Assembly: GCA_903885855.1 (NCBI GenBank) | Contig: CAISKG010000321.1 | Location: 1 to 6,278 of the forward strand | Source of the DNA: an uncultured Planctomycetaceae bacterium | Lineage (GTDB): Bacteria; Planctomycetota; Planctomycetia; Pirellulales; UBA1268 | Direction: 5' to 3' | DNA: 6,278 nt | Notes under the pieces: model-generated | Database searches by the model: none | The model's input: the letters and a program-made list of their open reading frames with translations, nothing else | What the model was told of the DNA's origin: nothing | Translations under genes and position numbers: made by a program | Part shown: positions 1-6,134 of the stretch, piece by piece | Position numbering within the stretch: the first letter of the stretch is position 1 | Layout: each line of letters opens with the position of its first letter

Positions 1-12
1 ACCGGACCCCGC

Positions 13-1206
13 ATGCACCCCCCCTTCCCCGCCGAGTCGCCCGAGCGCACGCCGGTGATCGTCGCCTGTCGGCGGACGCCGTTCGGGCTCTCCGACGGCG
101 TCCGCGGGCTCTTCCGCCACGTCCGCGGCGACGACCTGGCCGCGCGCGCGGTGGCCGCCGCCGTCGCCCGGGCGGGCATCGACCCGCGGCAGGTCGCGGA
201 CCTCGTCCTGGGCACCACGCAGCCGCGCGGCGAGCTCGGGGGCAACGCGGCGCGGGCCGTGGCCCTGCTGGCGGGGCTGCCGCCCTCCGTCGGCGGGGTG
301 ACGGTCGACCGGGGCGACGCCTCCGGCCTCGAGGCCCTCCTGCGCGCGGCCCGGTCGATCGCCGCGGGCGCGGAGGACGTGCAGGTGGCGGCGGGCGTGG
401 ACCACCTCCAGCGCCTCCCCGCGGCGGCGGGCGTCGACCACCATCCGCGCCTCCTCCGCGGCTCCAGCCGGGGCACGCTGTCGGCGGGGCTCGTGGCGGA
501 GCATCTGGCCGGCGCGCTGGGCATCGCCAGGGCGCGTCAGGAGGATCACGCCGCCGCGAGCCATGCCCGGGCGCTCCGCGCGCCGGACGCCGCGCTTGTG
601 CCGGTCGAGGGGCACGATCCGGGGGGCGGGCTGGTGGAGGCCCGCTTCGATCAGGGGCCCCGCCGCGACGTCTCGGCCGCGGCGCTCGCGGCGCTCGGGC
701 CGTCGTTCCTGCCGGGAAGCGGCACGATCACCGCCGGCACCAGCGCTCCCGACGCCGACGGCGCCGCCGCGGTGGTGGTGATGTCGGCGGCCGGGGCGGA
801 GCGGCTGGCGGTGACGCCGCTGGCGCGCGTCGTGGCGGGCGCGGTGGCGGGCGTCTCCCCCGCCGCCGCGGGCACGGCGGCCGCCTCGGCGATCGCCCGG
901 CTCCTCGACCGGGCGGGCCTCGCGCCGTCGGAAGTGGATCTGTACGAGGTCGACGAGACGTGGGCGGCGGTCACGCTCGCGACGATCGACCGGCTGCGGC
1001 TCGACCCGGACTGCGTCAACGTCCGCGGTGGCGCGGTCGCCATCGGGCACGCTCCCGGTGCCACCGGCCTGCGGATGGCGATGTCGCTCGTGCAGGCCCT
1101 CGGCGAGCGTCGGGCCCGCCGTGGCGTCGTGGCGATGGGAAGCTCCCTCGGGCAGGGGATCGCGCTGCTCATCGAGCGGTGCGCGCCGTGGGACGCGGCG
1201 CCGTGA
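13..1206 (+). CDS. Thiolase-fold protein lacking both catalytic cysteines (probable pseudoenzyme)
   Basis: The 397-residue product has the thiolase family length (about 390-400) and runs collinear with it from end to end. VIVACRRTPFG (about residues 15-25) matches the thiolase start, TVDRGDASGLEAL (97-109) matches the nucleophile loop, and the C-terminal VNVRGGAVAIGHAPGATG (335-352) and GSSLGQGIAL (376-385) match the classic C-terminal motifs. Active thiolases use a Cys nucleophile, a GHP His and a second Cys as acid/base. Here the nucleophile position is Asp102, the second Cys is Gly376 and the NEAF-type Asn is Asp314, while His346 remains. The usual GNASGxNDGAA motif reads GTSAPDADGAA. The frame is intact with normal codon use, so it looks maintained rather than decayed. 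Classical thiolysis or Claisen condensation is unlikely; an acyl-CoA-binding or structural role is only a guess. The ATG at 13 leaves about ten residues before the core, but the frame is open to the window edge, so an upstream start is possible. The fold is confident, the function unknown. Confidence 0.85.
   Translation: MHPPFPAESPERTPVIVACRRTPFGLSDGVRGLFRHVRGDDLAARAVAAAVARAGIDPRQVADLVLGTTQPRGELGGNAARAVALLAGLPPSVGGVTVDRGDASGLEALLRAARSIAAGAEDVQVAAGVDHLQRLPAAAGVDHHPRLLRGSSRGTLSAGLVAEHLAGALGIARARQEDHAAASHARALRAPDAALVPVEGHDPGGGLVEARFDQGPRRDVSAAALAALGPSFLPGSGTITAGTSAPDADGAAAVVVMSAAGAERLAVTPLARVVAGAVAGVSPAAAGTAAASAIARLLDRAGLAPSEVDLYEVDETWAAVTLATIDRLRLDPDCVNVRGGAVAIGHAPGATGLRMAMSLVQALGERRARRGVVAMGSSLGQGIALLIERCAPWDAAP
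385..456 (+). repeat. 36-base in-frame tandem duplication inside the thiolase-like gene
   Basis: Bases 385-420 and 421-456 are imperfect direct repeats with a 36-base period. The first 34 bases of each unit agree at 29 positions. They encode VAAGVDHLQRLP (residues 125-136) and AAAGVDHHPRLL (137-148), identical at 8 of 12 residues. In ordinary thiolases this region holds a single GGxESMS-type motif, so the second copy looks like a lineage-specific duplication, although GCG/GCC-rich coding sequence makes some self-similarity expected. Confidence 0.6.
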
Positions 1207-1233
1207 TCCTTGCGTTCCCGCGAGGCTCGTGCG

Positions 1234-1262
1234 TGGACCCGTCGAAGGTGCGGTCGTACACT
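1234..1262 (+). promoter_or_regulatory. Possible sigma-70-type promoter upstream of the small acidic-protein gene
   Basis: TGGACC (1234-1239; four of six match TTGACA) and TACACT (1257-1262; four of six match TATAAT) are separated by 17 bases, the optimal spacing. They lie in one of the few less GC-rich stretches of the window, 38 bases before the ATG at 1301. An 8-base direct repeat, CGAAGGTG, occurs at 1243-1250 (in the spacer) and at 1266-1273 (just downstream of the -10). Position and spacing are suggestive, but both boxes are degenerate and such matches arise by chance. If real, it would drive the small gene and perhaps the dab genes. Confidence 0.25.
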
Positions 1263-1300
1263 CTGCGAAGGTGGGTGATCGAGCGACGTCGGTGACATCC

Positions 1301-1654
1301 ATGCCCCTGCGCACGCTGCAGCACATCGTCGTCGCCGCCGCGGCCTGCGCGACGCTGCTGGCCGGGATTCTCCCGCTGCCCCCGCTCGGCTCCGGTCCGC
1401 ACGGATCGCTGCGGGCGCCGTTGGAATCGGCCGACGGCAGCCGCGAGGACGACTCCGGGACTCCGGCCGAGGATGTGGTCGAGGACGGGGAGGCCGAGGA
1501 GGAGGAGCAGCGGGGCTTCCATCTCTTCGTGGTGGGTGCGGGCGATCTCCGCGCCGAGACCGCGGTGGGGCCGTGGTCGCTGCCCGCGCCGCGGGGCGGG
1601 CAGCGGATCGCCATGGCCTCCGCACGCGTCCGTGGGCCGCCGCGGCGGGGCTGA
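1301..1654 (+). CDS. Hypothetical small exported or membrane-anchored acidic protein
   Basis: I do not recognise this 117-residue protein. It begins MPLRTLQH and continues with a hydrophobic stretch (about residues 9-29, rich in Ala, Val and Leu), which looks like a signal peptide or single membrane anchor. Cys16 lies in an AAAC context that is a poor lipobox. Residues 42-69 contain 14 Asp/Glu and one Arg, including a run of four Glu. A short hydrophobic patch (FHLFVVGA, 73-80) follows, then a basic, Pro/Gly/Arg-rich tail. Third codon positions are almost all G or C, which supports real coding. GGTGA at 1291-1295, complementary to the 16S rRNA 3' end, sits five bases before the ATG and favours this start over the in-frame GTG at 1292. 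It lies 94 bases after the thiolase-like gene and 92 bases before dabA on the same strand. It could be an accessory factor of the dab locus, but nothing in the sequence proves this. Confidence 0.55.
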   Translation: MPLRTLQHIVVAAAACATLLAGILPLPPLGSGPHGSLRAPLESADGSREDDSGTPAEDVVEDGEAEEEEQRGFHLFVVGAGDLRAETAVGPWSLPAPRGGQRIAMASARVRGPPRRG

Positions 1655-1690
1655 AGGCCGACGGTCCGCACCTGCGCCGTCGTGTTTCCC

Positions 1691-1720
1691 CGCGCCGCCG
1701 GGCCGTCTTCCGGCGCCGCG
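1691..1720 (+). other. GC-rich imperfect hairpin in the dabA leader
   Basis: Bases 1696-1701 (CGCCGG) pair with 1710-1715 (CCGGCG) around an 8-base loop. After one C/C mismatch the stem continues with 1691-1694 pairing to 1717-1720. That makes ten G-C pairs, 26 bases before the proposed dabA GTG start. No T-run follows, so it is not a standard intrinsic terminator. It could be an attenuator, a leader structure or an mRNA-stability element, but hairpins of this size are common by chance at this base composition. Confidence 0.2.
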
Positions 1721-1746
1721 ATCCTCCGTCCTCCCGGGATCGCTCC

Positions 1747-4700
1747 GTGCCCAGGCCCGTCGAACTCGCCGCGATGATCGCCGACGCAGCCCGGCTCCTG
1801 CCGCAGCAGGGGCCGATCGGGACGTTCGTGGCGCAGAATCCGCTCCACGGCTTCGAGACGCTGCCCTTCGAGCAGGCGGTGATCCGCGCGGCACGCGTCT
1901 TCCGGGCGGAGCCGTTTCTCCCCGAGAGCGACTACCGGGCGCATCTGGCCGCCGGGCGGATCCGCGTGGAGGACATCGACGCCGTCCTCGACGCCGACGT
2001 CGGGGCGCGGGCCGGACGTCCGCTGGCGGGGGGGCTCGCCACGCTCGGTCGGCTCCACCGCCTCCTCCTCCTCCATCCGGTCCGGCTCGAGAGCGACGCC
2101 GCCGTGCGCTGGACGCTCGCCGAGAGCGACGCGCTCGAGCGGCTCCGCGACGACCTGCCGCCGGAGGCGCGGGCCCGGATCCTCGAGGGGGTCGCCGCCG
2201 AGGGGAGCGAACCTGCCGACGCCGCCGCCGCGCTGTGGCACGCCTGCGTCGAGGCGGGCTCGCGATCGCGGGCGAGCGTCGGCTACTGCCAGCCCCCCGC
2301 GCGGCACCGCGACCTGATCCTCGCCGTCGCCCCGGCGCTCGACACCGACGCGCTGGTCCATCCGCTTCTCATCCGGATCGTGGCGGCGTTCCTCGATCAG
2401 GGCGTGGCGTCGTGGCCGATGCCCGAACGCGACCGCGGCCTGCTCGGCGCCGCGGCGGCCGTGTACGGGAGCCGCCACGGGCCGCTCGAGGACTGGGCCG
2501 GCGCGGTGCCGGGGCGCCTGGGGGAGATCCACCGAGCCTTCGAGGAGGGGGGCGATCCCGGCGCGATCGCGCTCGACGTCGTGGCCGCGGAGCTGCGCGC
2601 CCTCGGGGTGCCGGAGTCGGCGTGGCCGGGGTACATCGCGGAGTCGGCGGTGGCGCTGCGCGGCTGGGCGGCGATGGTGCGGCAGCTCGAGGAGCGGCCC
2701 GACCGCGCGCCGGTGACGGCCGTTCCCGCGCGCCTGGCCGACTTCGTGGCGCTGCGGCTGGTCCTCGACCGGGCCGCCGTCGACTGGGCAGCCGAGCGTC
2801 TGGGCCGCCCGCGCGGCCCACGGTCGGCCGACGCCGCCCGCCTCCTCGACTTCTGGGTCGAGCTGCGCGACCGCCATCCGCCGCGGCGCGGCCCCGGCAC
2901 GGTGGCCCGCAGTTTCCTCCTCTTCCAGGTGGCGCAACTCCTCGGCCTCCGTCCGGCCGAGATTCGCGATCTGGGCGACAACGAATTCCGCGAACTCGAG
3001 GACGCGATCGCCGAGTTCGACGCGGTGGCACGGCGCCGCTGCTTCCACCTCGCCTACGAGCGCCGCCACCGGATCGGCATCCTCGACGCCCTCGCCGCCG
3101 CCCGGCGGCGCGCCGAGACGCCGCCCGGCACCGTCGACGGCCGCGTCGCGCGGCCGCGGGCCCAGGCGGTGTTCTGCATCGACGACCGCTGCGAGTCGTT
3201 CCGGCGGGCGCTCGAGGAGTCGGACGCCGGCGTCGCCACCTTCGGCGCGGCGGGATTCTTCGCCGTGGCGATGTACTTCCGCGGCATCGACGACTGGCAC
3301 GCCGTGCCGTTGTGTCCGATCGTGATCCGACCGGGGCACACGGTCCTCGAGCTGCCGGAGGCCAAGGCCGTGGGCGACTACCGGCTCCGGAAGGCCCTGC
3401 GCCGCTCCTACGGGCGCGTGCGCGGCGGGCTCGTCGACGGCAGCCGTTCGCTCCTCTCCGGGGGCGTCCTGGCGACGCTCGGCGGGGCCCTGGCCGCCGT
3501 GCCGCTGGTGGCCCGCGTGGCCTTCCCGCGCCTCACGGCGGTGCTCGCCGCACGCGCCGCCGACATCGCCAGACGCCGCGTTCCCACGCACCTGGGCATC
3601 ACGCGCTCGGCGGAGGGGCTCCTCCCCGACGGCACCCGCGACGGCTTCGACACCGACGAGATGGCGGCGATCGTGCGCCGGCTGCTCGAGGACATCGGCC
3701 TCACCTCCGGGTTCGCCCGGCTGGTGGCGGTCGTCGGGCACGGCTCCACGAGCCTCAACAACCCCCACGAGAGCGCCTACGACTGCGGGGCCTGTGGCGG
3801 CGGCAAGGGGGGCCCCAACGCCCGGGCCTTCGCGCTGATGGCCAACGACCCGGCCGTGCGCGCGAGGCTCGCCGCCGGCGGGCTCGGGATCCCTGACGAC
3901 GTGTGGTTCGTCGGCGGGATGCTCGACACCTGCACCAGCACGGTCACGTGGTTCGACACCGAGGGCATCCCCGCCGGGCACCGGGGCGAATTCGACTCCT
4001 TCCGCCGCCTCGCCGTCCTCGCCGGCGGTCTCGACGCCCGCGAACGTTGCCGGCGCTTCGACTCCGTCCCCGACGACGTCTCGGAGGCCGAGGCGCTGCG
4101 GCGCGTGGAGGGGCGGGCCGCCGATCTGGCCCAGGTGCGCCCCGAGTACGGCCATGCCGGCAACGCCGTGTGCATCGTCGGCCGCCGTGCGCTGTCTCGC
4201 GGGCTGTTCCTCGACCGTCGCTCGTTCCTGGTGTCGTACGATCCCCGCGCCGACCGCGACGGCGCGATCCTCGAGCGCACGCTCGCGGCGGTGGGGCCGG
4301 TGTGCGGGGGAATCAACCTCGCCTACCTGTTCTCGCGCGTCGATCCCCTCGGCTACGGCGCCGGCACGAAGCTCCCCCACAACATCACCGGCCTGATCGG
4401 CGTCATGGACGGGCACGCGAGCGATCTGCGCACCGGGCTCCCCTTCCAAGGGGTCGACATCCACGAGCCGGTGCGGCTGCTCGTGGTGGTGGACGCCGCC
4501 CCGGAGCGGATCGCGGCGGTTCTCGAGCGCCTGCCGGCGGTGCGCCGGATGGTGGCCAATCGCTGGGTGCAGCTGGTGGCCTGGGATCCCGATTCGGGCG
4601 CGATGGCGATCCAGGACGGCGTGGGGGGAGCGATCGCCTTCTCCCCGTACCGGCCCGAGACCGACTCCATCCCGCAGGCCGTGTCGTCGGCGGCGTGGTA

Positions 4701-4779
4701 CCGCGGCCGGCGCGACGACCTGCCCCCGGCGCTGGTGGGCGTCGAGCCCGGGGCCGTCGGCGGGAGGGCCGCCCCATGA
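1747..4779 (+). CDS. dabA: DabA, carbonic-anhydrase-like subunit of the DAB inorganic carbon transporter (DUF2309/UPF0753)
   Basis: This protein of about 1010 residues is the soluble or peripheral partner of a membrane proton channel. In characterised DAB systems it has a beta-carbonic-anhydrase-like zinc site and is thought to hydrate CO2 to bicarbonate vectorially. The Halothiobacillus DabA zinc residues C351, D353, H524 and C539 correspond to C477 and D479 in CIDDR, H665 in GHG, and C680 in DCGACGG; the H-to-C spacing of 15 is exact. Other family blocks are GTFVAQNPLHGFE (25-37), GINLAYLFSRVD (about 855-866) and GTKLPHNITGLIGVMDG (about 873-889). A hydrophobic, possibly membrane-touching stretch lies near 569-595. 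The zinc residues sit about 126 positions later than in the Halothiobacillus protein, so this is a long-form DabA. The start is chosen at GTG 1747, seven bases after a weak GGGA; ATG 1774 is the alternative. The ATG at 1573 would add an Arg-rich, non-homologous extension that overlaps the preceding gene. The stop overlaps dabB in ATGA. Confidence 0.95.
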   Translation: MPRPVELAAMIADAARLLPQQGPIGTFVAQNPLHGFETLPFEQAVIRAARVFRAEPFLPESDYRAHLAAGRIRVEDIDAVLDADVGARAGRPLAGGLATLGRLHRLLLLHPVRLESDAAVRWTLAESDALERLRDDLPPEARARILEGVAAEGSEPADAAAALWHACVEAGSRSRASVGYCQPPARHRDLILAVAPALDTDALVHPLLIRIVAAFLDQGVASWPMPERDRGLLGAAAAVYGSRHGPLEDWAGAVPGRLGEIHRAFEEGGDPGAIALDVVAAELRALGVPESAWPGYIAESAVALRGWAAMVRQLEERPDRAPVTAVPARLADFVALRLVLDRAAVDWAAERLGRPRGPRSADAARLLDFWVELRDRHPPRRGPGTVARSFLLFQVAQLLGLRPAEIRDLGDNEFRELEDAIAEFDAVARRRCFHLAYERRHRIGILDALAAARRRAETPPGTVDGRVARPRAQAVFCIDDRCESFRRALEESDAGVATFGAAGFFAVAMYFRGIDDWHAVPLCPIVIRPGHTVLELPEAKAVGDYRLRKALRRSYGRVRGGLVDGSRSLLSGGVLATLGGALAAVPLVARVAFPRLTAVLAARAADIARRRVPTHLGITRSAEGLLPDGTRDGFDTDEMAAIVRRLLEDIGLTSGFARLVAVVGHGSTSLNNPHESAYDCGACGGGKGGPNARAFALMANDPAVRARLAAGGLGIPDDVWFVGGMLDTCTSTVTWFDTEGIPAGHRGEFDSFRRLAVLAGGLDARERCRRFDSVPDDVSEAEALRRVEGRAADLAQVRPEYGHAGNAVCIVGRRALSRGLFLDRRSFLVSYDPRADRDGAILERTLAAVGPVCGGINLAYLFSRVDPLGYGAGTKLPHNITGLIGVMDGHASDLRTGLPFQGVDIHEPVRLLVVVDAAPERIAAVLERLPAVRRMVANRWVQLVAWDPDSGAMAIQDGVGGAIAFSPYRPETDSIPQAVSSAAWYRGRRDDLPPALVGVEPGAVGGRAAP
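4762..4768 (+). promoter_or_regulatory. Strong ribosome binding site for dabB
   Basis: GGGAGGG inside the end of dabA lies seven bases before ATG 4776. With the ATGA overlap, it fixes the dabB start within a much longer open frame and suggests translational coupling to dabA. Confidence 0.7.
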
Positions 4780-6134
4780 ACACGGCTGCCGTCGCCGGCC
4801 CCCTGGCGCTGGGGCCGCTGGTGCTCCTGCAGCTGGTGGCTCCCGCCGCCTCCCTGGCGGCGATCGGCGTGCCGGCGATCCTCGGTCGCCCGCTCTCCGA
4901 GCGCACCACCACGCGGATCGTGGGGGGGGGATTCGCCGCGGCGTTCCTGGCGGCGCTCGTCACGCTCGTCACGCTGGTGCTCGGCGGCTTCCGGCCCGAG
5001 GTGGTGCACGTGGGGACGTGGTTCTCCGTCGGCCACCACGAGGCGACGATCAACCTCGTCGCCGACGCCCTGTCGGTGCCCTACGTCTGCTTCACCGCCG
5101 GCCTGTGCTGGCTCGTCAACGCCTTCGCGGGCAAGTACCTCCACCGCGAGCCGGGCTTCACCCGGTTCTTCGTGCTGCTGGCGCTGTTCGGCACCGGCAT
5201 GAACCTGATGGTCCTCTCCGATTCGATCGACGTCCTCTTCGCGGGGTGGGAGTGCGTGGGGATCTCGTCGGCGCTGCTCATCGGCTTCTTCCACGAGCGG
5301 GCCAACGCCGTCCGGGCGGCGCTGCGGGCCTTCACGACCTACCGGATCTGCGACATGGGGATCCTGGTGGCCAGCGTGGTCATCCACCAGGCGGTGGGGT
5401 CGGGGGATTTCGACCGTCTGTTCGGCACCGACTGGCCCCACGGCACCTGCCTGGTGCCGGCGTCGACCGCCACGCTCGTGTCGCTGCTGGTGGTGTTCGC
5501 GTCGCTGGGGAAGACGGCCCAGGTGCCCTTCTCGTCCTGGCTGCCGCGGGCGATGGAGGGGCCCACGCCGTCGAGCGCCATCTTCTACGGGGCGCTCTCG
5601 ATCCACGCCGGGGCCTACGTGCTGCTGCGCTGCGAGGCGCTGCTCGAGGCGGCCCCGTGGGCGCGCGGCGTGCTGGTCGTGATCGGCACGATCACCGCGC
5701 TCCACGCGGCACTCGTGGGGAGGGTGCAGACCGACCTCAAGAGCATGCTCGCCTACGCGTCGATGACGCAGGCCTCGCTGATCCTCGTGGAGATCGGCCT
5801 GGGCTGGCGCATCGTGCCGCTCCTCCACGTGGTCGGCCACGCCATCCTGCGCAGCCTGCAGATCCTCCGCTCGCCGTCGGCGCTCCACGACCGCCACGAC
5901 CTGGAGGCGGCGCTGGGGGGGCCGCCAGGCCCCGGCGGCCGGTGGCTGATCGGCCTGCTGCCCCCCGCCTGGCAGCGTGCCCTCTACCGGGTGGCCCTCG
6001 ACCGCGGCTACGAGGAGACGTTCGTGGCCCGGTGGATCGTCCGGCCGGTGCTCGGGCTGCTCGAGCGTGCCGACGCGGCGGAGCGCGCCTGGATCGCGCG
6101 CCTGGGGGGCGACGAGCCCGGAGGACGCCGATGA
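4776..6134 (+). CDS. dabB: DabB-type NuoL/MrpA-like proton channel subunit, C-terminally short form
   Basis: This 452-residue polytopic inner-membrane protein belongs to the proton-conducting antiporter family (Pfam PF00361/PF00662) and probably supplies the cation flux that energises DabA. About ten or more hydrophobic segments are visible, for example 12-36, 46-71, 97-117, 129-172, 224-245 and 325-365. Key channel positions can be aligned with E. coli NuoL: Glu159 in AGWEC (E144), Lys246 in LGKTAQVPFSSWLP (K229), Lys322 in DLKSMLAYAS (K305), His351 (H334) and His355 (H338). The spacings are conserved (Lys-Lys 76, His-His 4). The NuoL K342 position is Arg359. After the HxxxH helix comes an LHDRHDLEAALGG segment, a Gly/Pro linker (381-388) and an amphipathic tail. 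The late NuoL helices, including the one carrying K399, are absent, against about 610 residues in NuoL. The ATG at 4776 has a strong RBS and overlaps the dabA stop; the next gene starts inside this stop codon. Complex I NuoL is unlikely because of the dabA partner. Confidence 0.9.
   Translation: MNTAAVAGPLALGPLVLLQLVAPAASLAAIGVPAILGRPLSERTTTRIVGGGFAAAFLAALVTLVTLVLGGFRPEVVHVGTWFSVGHHEATINLVADALSVPYVCFTAGLCWLVNAFAGKYLHREPGFTRFFVLLALFGTGMNLMVLSDSIDVLFAGWECVGISSALLIGFFHERANAVRAALRAFTTYRICDMGILVASVVIHQAVGSGDFDRLFGTDWPHGTCLVPASTATLVSLLVVFASLGKTAQVPFSSWLPRAMEGPTPSSAIFYGALSIHAGAYVLLRCEALLEAAPWARGVLVVIGTITALHAALVGRVQTDLKSMLAYASMTQASLILVEIGLGWRIVPLLHVVGHAILRSLQILRSPSALHDRHDLEAALGGPPGPGGRWLIGLLPPAWQRALYRVALDRGYEETFVARWIVRPVLGLLERADAAERAWIARLGGDEPGGRR
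4922..4930 (+). repeat. Nine-G homopolymer near the 5' end of dabB
   Basis: An uninterrupted run of nine G encodes the end of Val49 and Gly50-Gly52, between the first and second predicted membrane segments. A gain or loss of one base would shift the frame near codon 50 and destroy most of the protein. Such tracts are prone to polymerase slippage and to sequencing error. The current reading is in frame and matches the family downstream. Confidence 0.85.
6120..6124 (+). promoter_or_regulatory. Strong ribosome binding site for the third membrane gene
   Basis: GGAGG at the end of dabB lies six bases before ATG 6131. It supports a real gene start there, although only 49 codons of the reading frame are inside the window. 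Confidence 0.7.

Noticed and set aside
1207..1300. Intrinsic terminator after the thiolase-like gene
   Set aside because: No stem followed by a T-run could be found. The gap holds only the promoter-like pair and a short direct repeat.
1573..1746. Longer dabA starting at ATG 1573
   Set aside because: The extra 58 residues are Arg-rich, low-complexity translation without DUF2309 similarity and overlap the preceding small gene. Family similarity begins only around 1774-1810.
1473..3896. Long + strand open frame of 807 codons overlapping dabA
   Set aside because: Arg/Pro/Gly-rich shadow frame with no recognisable domain. The overlapping frame carries all the DabA motifs.
3903..4775. Open frame upstream of and in frame with dabB
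   Set aside because: It is the shifted frame of dabA, Arg/Pro-rich with no motifs. The NuoL-like sequence begins exactly at ATG 4776 behind a strong RBS.
4955..4981. Nine-base repeat GCTCGTCAC, twice plus a degenerate copy, in dabB
   Set aside because: It encodes LVTLVTLV within a membrane helix. Repetition of Leu/Val/Thr codons at high GC explains it.
5915..5921. Seven-G run in dabB
   Set aside because: Short, at a Gly/Pro linker, and runs of this size are expected at this base composition.
4776..6134. Assignment as complex I NuoL
   Set aside because: It is coupled to dabA rather than to nuo genes, lacks the C-terminal NuoL helices, and no other nuo gene is visible.
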